From positions 1-10,524 of the forward strand of contig PJAB01002094.1 in the NCBI GenBank assembly GCA_002887195.1: DNA of 10,524 bases. Reading direction: 5' to 3'. How positions within the stretch are numbered: the stretch's first letter is position 1; the number at the start of each line of letters is the position of its first letter. A program made the translations under genes and the position numbers. The notes beneath the pieces are model-generated. The model did no database searches and was not told the origin of the DNA. It saw only the letters and a program-made list of their open reading frames with translations. Below are positions 8,840-10,524 of this stretch, piece by piece. Origin of the DNA: Chrysochromulina parva. Lineage: Eukaryota > Haptophyta > Prymnesiales > Chrysochromulinaceae.

Positions 8840-10235
8840 CTTGCGCGTGCTGCGACTCGCTCTTGAGGCAGATGAAGCAAAAACGATGATGGCACATGGC
8901 GCAGTTGAAGTGTTTGCACGCGCTCTCGTACTCGATGATGACGCCGCACGCGGGGCACGCGCGCTTGGACGGGCAGCCGCGCAAGTTGCAGTACGCGATC
9001 GGCTGCAGCGTAGGCGGCGCCTCGGCGAGGATGCGCAGGAAGCTGGCGACGTCCTGTACGCGCTCGCCCACCTCGAGCGTCTTCTGCCGAGCGACGCCGA
9101 GGAAAGCGTCCAGCGTCGTGAGGCTCGTCTGCACGCCCACGGGCGGCCAGCACCGCGCCGCGCCGCGACCGCTGAAGAGCGGCCCGTTGAGGTCGACGGT
9201 GGCGTTGCAACCAGGGAACTTGCAGCGCATCGGGTAGTTGAGGCTGGTGTGCTCCGCCCACAGCGACAGCGCGGTGCACTCGTAGCAGAGTGGGTGAGGT
9301 GGTTCGATGCAGCTGGGAGAGAGCTTGGCAATGGTGGCCGTCGGATTGGAGTAGCAGATGTAGCATGTGGGGCACGCGGCCTCGGCGGCGTCGTCGTCGA
9401 AGGCGGCCGCGCCGGACACGGCCCACGTGCGCCAGGTCGGGAAGGTGTGCTCGCCGCTATCGGTGCTGACAGCGACGGTGCCCGCCGCGGCGTCGAGGCT
9501 GCGCACGGTGCCGCGCACCATGACGCTCGAGCTGGCGTCGAAGCACGAGACACGGTCCCCCGGCGTGAGGGCCTGTGCGTGCGAGGTGGGCGCGCCCTGC
9601 GCGCGCAGGTCGGCAATGGCCGGATGGTCGGGGTGGCGCTCCTCAAGCACAGCGAGCGCTGTCTTGCCGTCGTAGTAGCCCTTGAGGCGGGTGCACGCGC
9701 CGTTGACGAGGAGACGCTTGATGAGCGCGTGCGAGCAGCCGTGGAAGGCCGCCTGGTGGAGCACGCTCCAGCCGGAGACGTGGCTCTGCGTGTTGATCAG
9801 ATGAGGCTTGCTGTTGAGCAGCGTGAGGGCCTCGATGAAGTCGCCGTTCTTTGCGGCGACGAGCAGCTCGCGCCGACTGGCGGCATCGTCCGCACCGAAG
9901 ACCTCGGTGATGGCCGCCTCGAACTCGGCTTTTTTGGATGCGTTGCGGGCCATTTCCGCAGGAGTCTTGCCTTCGAAATTGCGCAGCGTTGGGTCAGCCC
10001 CGAGCTCCTTGAACGCGTGCAGCACGGTGGTCGCCCCCCAGAAACCTGCCTGGTGCAACAACGAATTGCCCCGCACGCTCTGCTTCCGGTTGTTTACGGT
10101 GCCCGGATGCGATCGGCAGAACTCGACACCTTCACTGATGAGTGCTGTCTCCTTGACTATGTCATAAATTGAAACCCATTCTTCGTAATCCGAGAAAATG
10201 GTGGCCGCGGCCAGCGGCTCGCTCTCGTCACCCAT
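8763..10235 (-). CDS. Ankyrin - SH3/Tudor-like - RING - RING2 (RBR-type) protein, probable E3 ubiquitin ligase
   Basis: 490 residues, ATG 10235 to TGA 8763. Ankyrin-type helices span about 20-200, with the clearest repeats at 55-98 (GNSLLHQAGFWGA...GKTPAEMA) and 155-199 (GWSVLHQAAFHG...GKTALAVL). A small beta-type segment (222-272, PGDRVSCFD...VRGTVRSLD) resembles SH3/Tudor folds. A C3HC4 RING follows: C291, C294, C309, H314, C317, C320, C338, C343. Near the end is an RBR-type RING2/Rcat: C427, C430, C440, H442, C445, C448, C453, C456, where C440 occupies the catalytic thioester position. A normal BRcat (IBR) between them is not visible, though C416 and C421 remain. The likely role is substrate-binding through ankyrin repeats and ubiquitin transfer; substrates are unknown. 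The ending CEIAPVQTQLP resembles my recollection of RBR-like protist proteins. An 81-nt optional intron may replace the last 25 residues with an acidic tail ending at 8661. Confidence 0.82.
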   Translation of the reverse strand: MGDESEPLAAATIFSDYEEWVSIYDIVKETALISEGVEFCRSHPGTVNNRKQSVRGNSLLHQAGFWGATTVLHAFKELGADPTLRNFEGKTPAEMARNASKKAEFEAAITEVFGADDAASRRELLVAAKNGDFIEALTLLNSKPHLINTQSHVSGWSVLHQAAFHGCSHALIKRLLVNGACTRLKGYYDGKTALAVLEERHPDHPAIADLRAQGAPTSHAQALTPGDRVSCFDASSSVMVRGTVRSLDAAAGTVAVSTDSGEHTFPTWRTWAVSGAAAFDDDAAEAACPTCYICYSNPTATIAKLSPSCIEPPHPLCYECTALSLWAEHTSLNYPMRCKFPGCNATVDLNGPLFSGRGAARCWPPVGVQTSLTTLDAFLGVARQKTLEVGERVQDVASFLRILAEAPPTLQPIAYCNLRGCPSKRACPACGVIIEYESACKHFNCAMCHHRFCFICLKSESQHAQGKWSISYSCEIAPVQTQLPSLPTIE

Positions 10236-10462
10236 GGAAGGATGTTACGGTTCCCGGGTTACGGTAGTTACAAGGAAAAAAGACACCGGGGGAGCCGGGA
10301 CAGACACGGGACACACGGACACGCGGATCACACAAACGAACCTCACATCAGCCATCCAGACCTCACCAACGCACGACCCCGGTGACGACCCCGTACTTCC
10401 GCACATTCGTTTCACGGATTACGCATGGGCCACTTGTTTCCTCTCATGCCATGCTCTCATGC
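10236..10462. other. Intergenic: upstream region of the ankyrin/RING gene
   Basis: No gene seen. Just upstream of the ATG lie two ttacgg words (10245 and 10259) flanking tcccggg, then the shared ~26-bp element, a run of gacac/cacgga words, and a repeated acgaccccg (10373-10381, 10385-10393). The region should include the promoter of the gene starting at 10235 and the 3' flank of any gene entering from the right. Confidence 0.5.
10276..10301 (+). repeat. Dispersed ~26-bp element, copy 2
   Basis: aaaaaagacaccg followed by ggggagccgggac, matching 8338-8363 with one single-base gap. It lies about 41 bp upstream of the ATG at 10235. The shared word gacacgggaca follows immediately at 10303-10313. 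Confidence 0.65.
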
Positions 10463-10524
10463 TCAGTCATCATCCCCTTCCTTGCGAAGCTCATAGTCGT
10501 TCAGCTGGTGCTTGCCTGCGTCGA
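10463..10524 (-). CDS. Possible C-terminal end of an unidentified protein (partial)
   Basis: Reading leftward from the right edge, one minus-strand frame gives DAGKHQLNDYELRKEGDDD and then TGA at 10463-10465. The charged, acidic ending and absence of Arg/Ala/Pro composition bias make it look like a genuine C-terminus, and it fits the run of minus-strand genes. Only 19 residues are visible, so the family cannot be named and chance is not excluded. Confidence 0.35.
   Translation of the reverse strand, partial: DAGKHQLNDYELRKEGDDD

Noticed and set aside
8841..10172. 443-codon plus-strand ORF opposite the ankyrin/RING gene
   Set aside because: Arg/Ala/Val-rich antisense of a gene with clear ankyrin and RING motifs; a known effect of high GC3.

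Overview
The window looks like nuclear DNA of a GC-rich, photosynthetic unicellular eukaryote, most likely a haptophyte-type alga. Four things point there. The genes are long, intron-poor and strongly GC3-biased. Eukaryotic chromatin domains are present (SET, CXXC, Myb/SANT, YY1-like C2H2 fingers). A secreted protein combines SPPPP tracts with a CDDGGPG...GTDCxDCG cysteine module, a pairing I associate with haptophyte and prasinophyte proteins. A chromatin protein ends in a doubled VPPGxxPG module typical of algal proteins. A pelagophyte or prasinophyte is not excluded. No rRNA, tRNA, transposase, CRISPR array, prokaryotic operon or virus-like gene was seen.

Layout, left to right. 1-993 (minus): N-terminal part of a secreted proline-rich protein, running off the left edge. 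994-1398: intergenic, its upstream region. 1399-4905 (minus): one uninterrupted 1168-residue chromatin protein with Tudor, two CxC zinc-ribbon-like repeats, SET, Myb/SANT, polyQ/E, CXXC, four C2H2 fingers, a Cys cluster and two VPPG repeats. 4906-4980: a very short divergent promoter gap. 4981-5601 (plus): a 206-residue membrane-type protein with weak Tim17/22/23-like features. 5602-6191: gap between two convergent genes. 6192-6557 (minus): a small unidentified gene, probably the last exon of a spliced gene. 7080-8240 (minus): a multi-pass membrane protein with an N-terminal targeting region. 8241-8762: a repeat-rich intergenic stretch that includes a probable alternative 3' exon of the next gene. 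8763-10235 (minus): an ankyrin - SH3/Tudor-like - RING - RBR-type RING2 protein, probably a ubiquitin ligase. 10463-10524 (minus): possible last codons of a gene entering from the right edge.

The genes do not form an obvious pathway. The chromatin regulator is the outstanding item because it joins Trithorax/MLL-type parts (SET, CXXC) to a YY1-like DNA-binding module in one chain. Two other points deserve attention: an in-frame 81-nt GC-AG intron candidate that would swap the C-terminus of the RING protein, and short sequence elements (a ~26-bp block and the palindrome TACCGGTA) that recur only in the spaces between genes.
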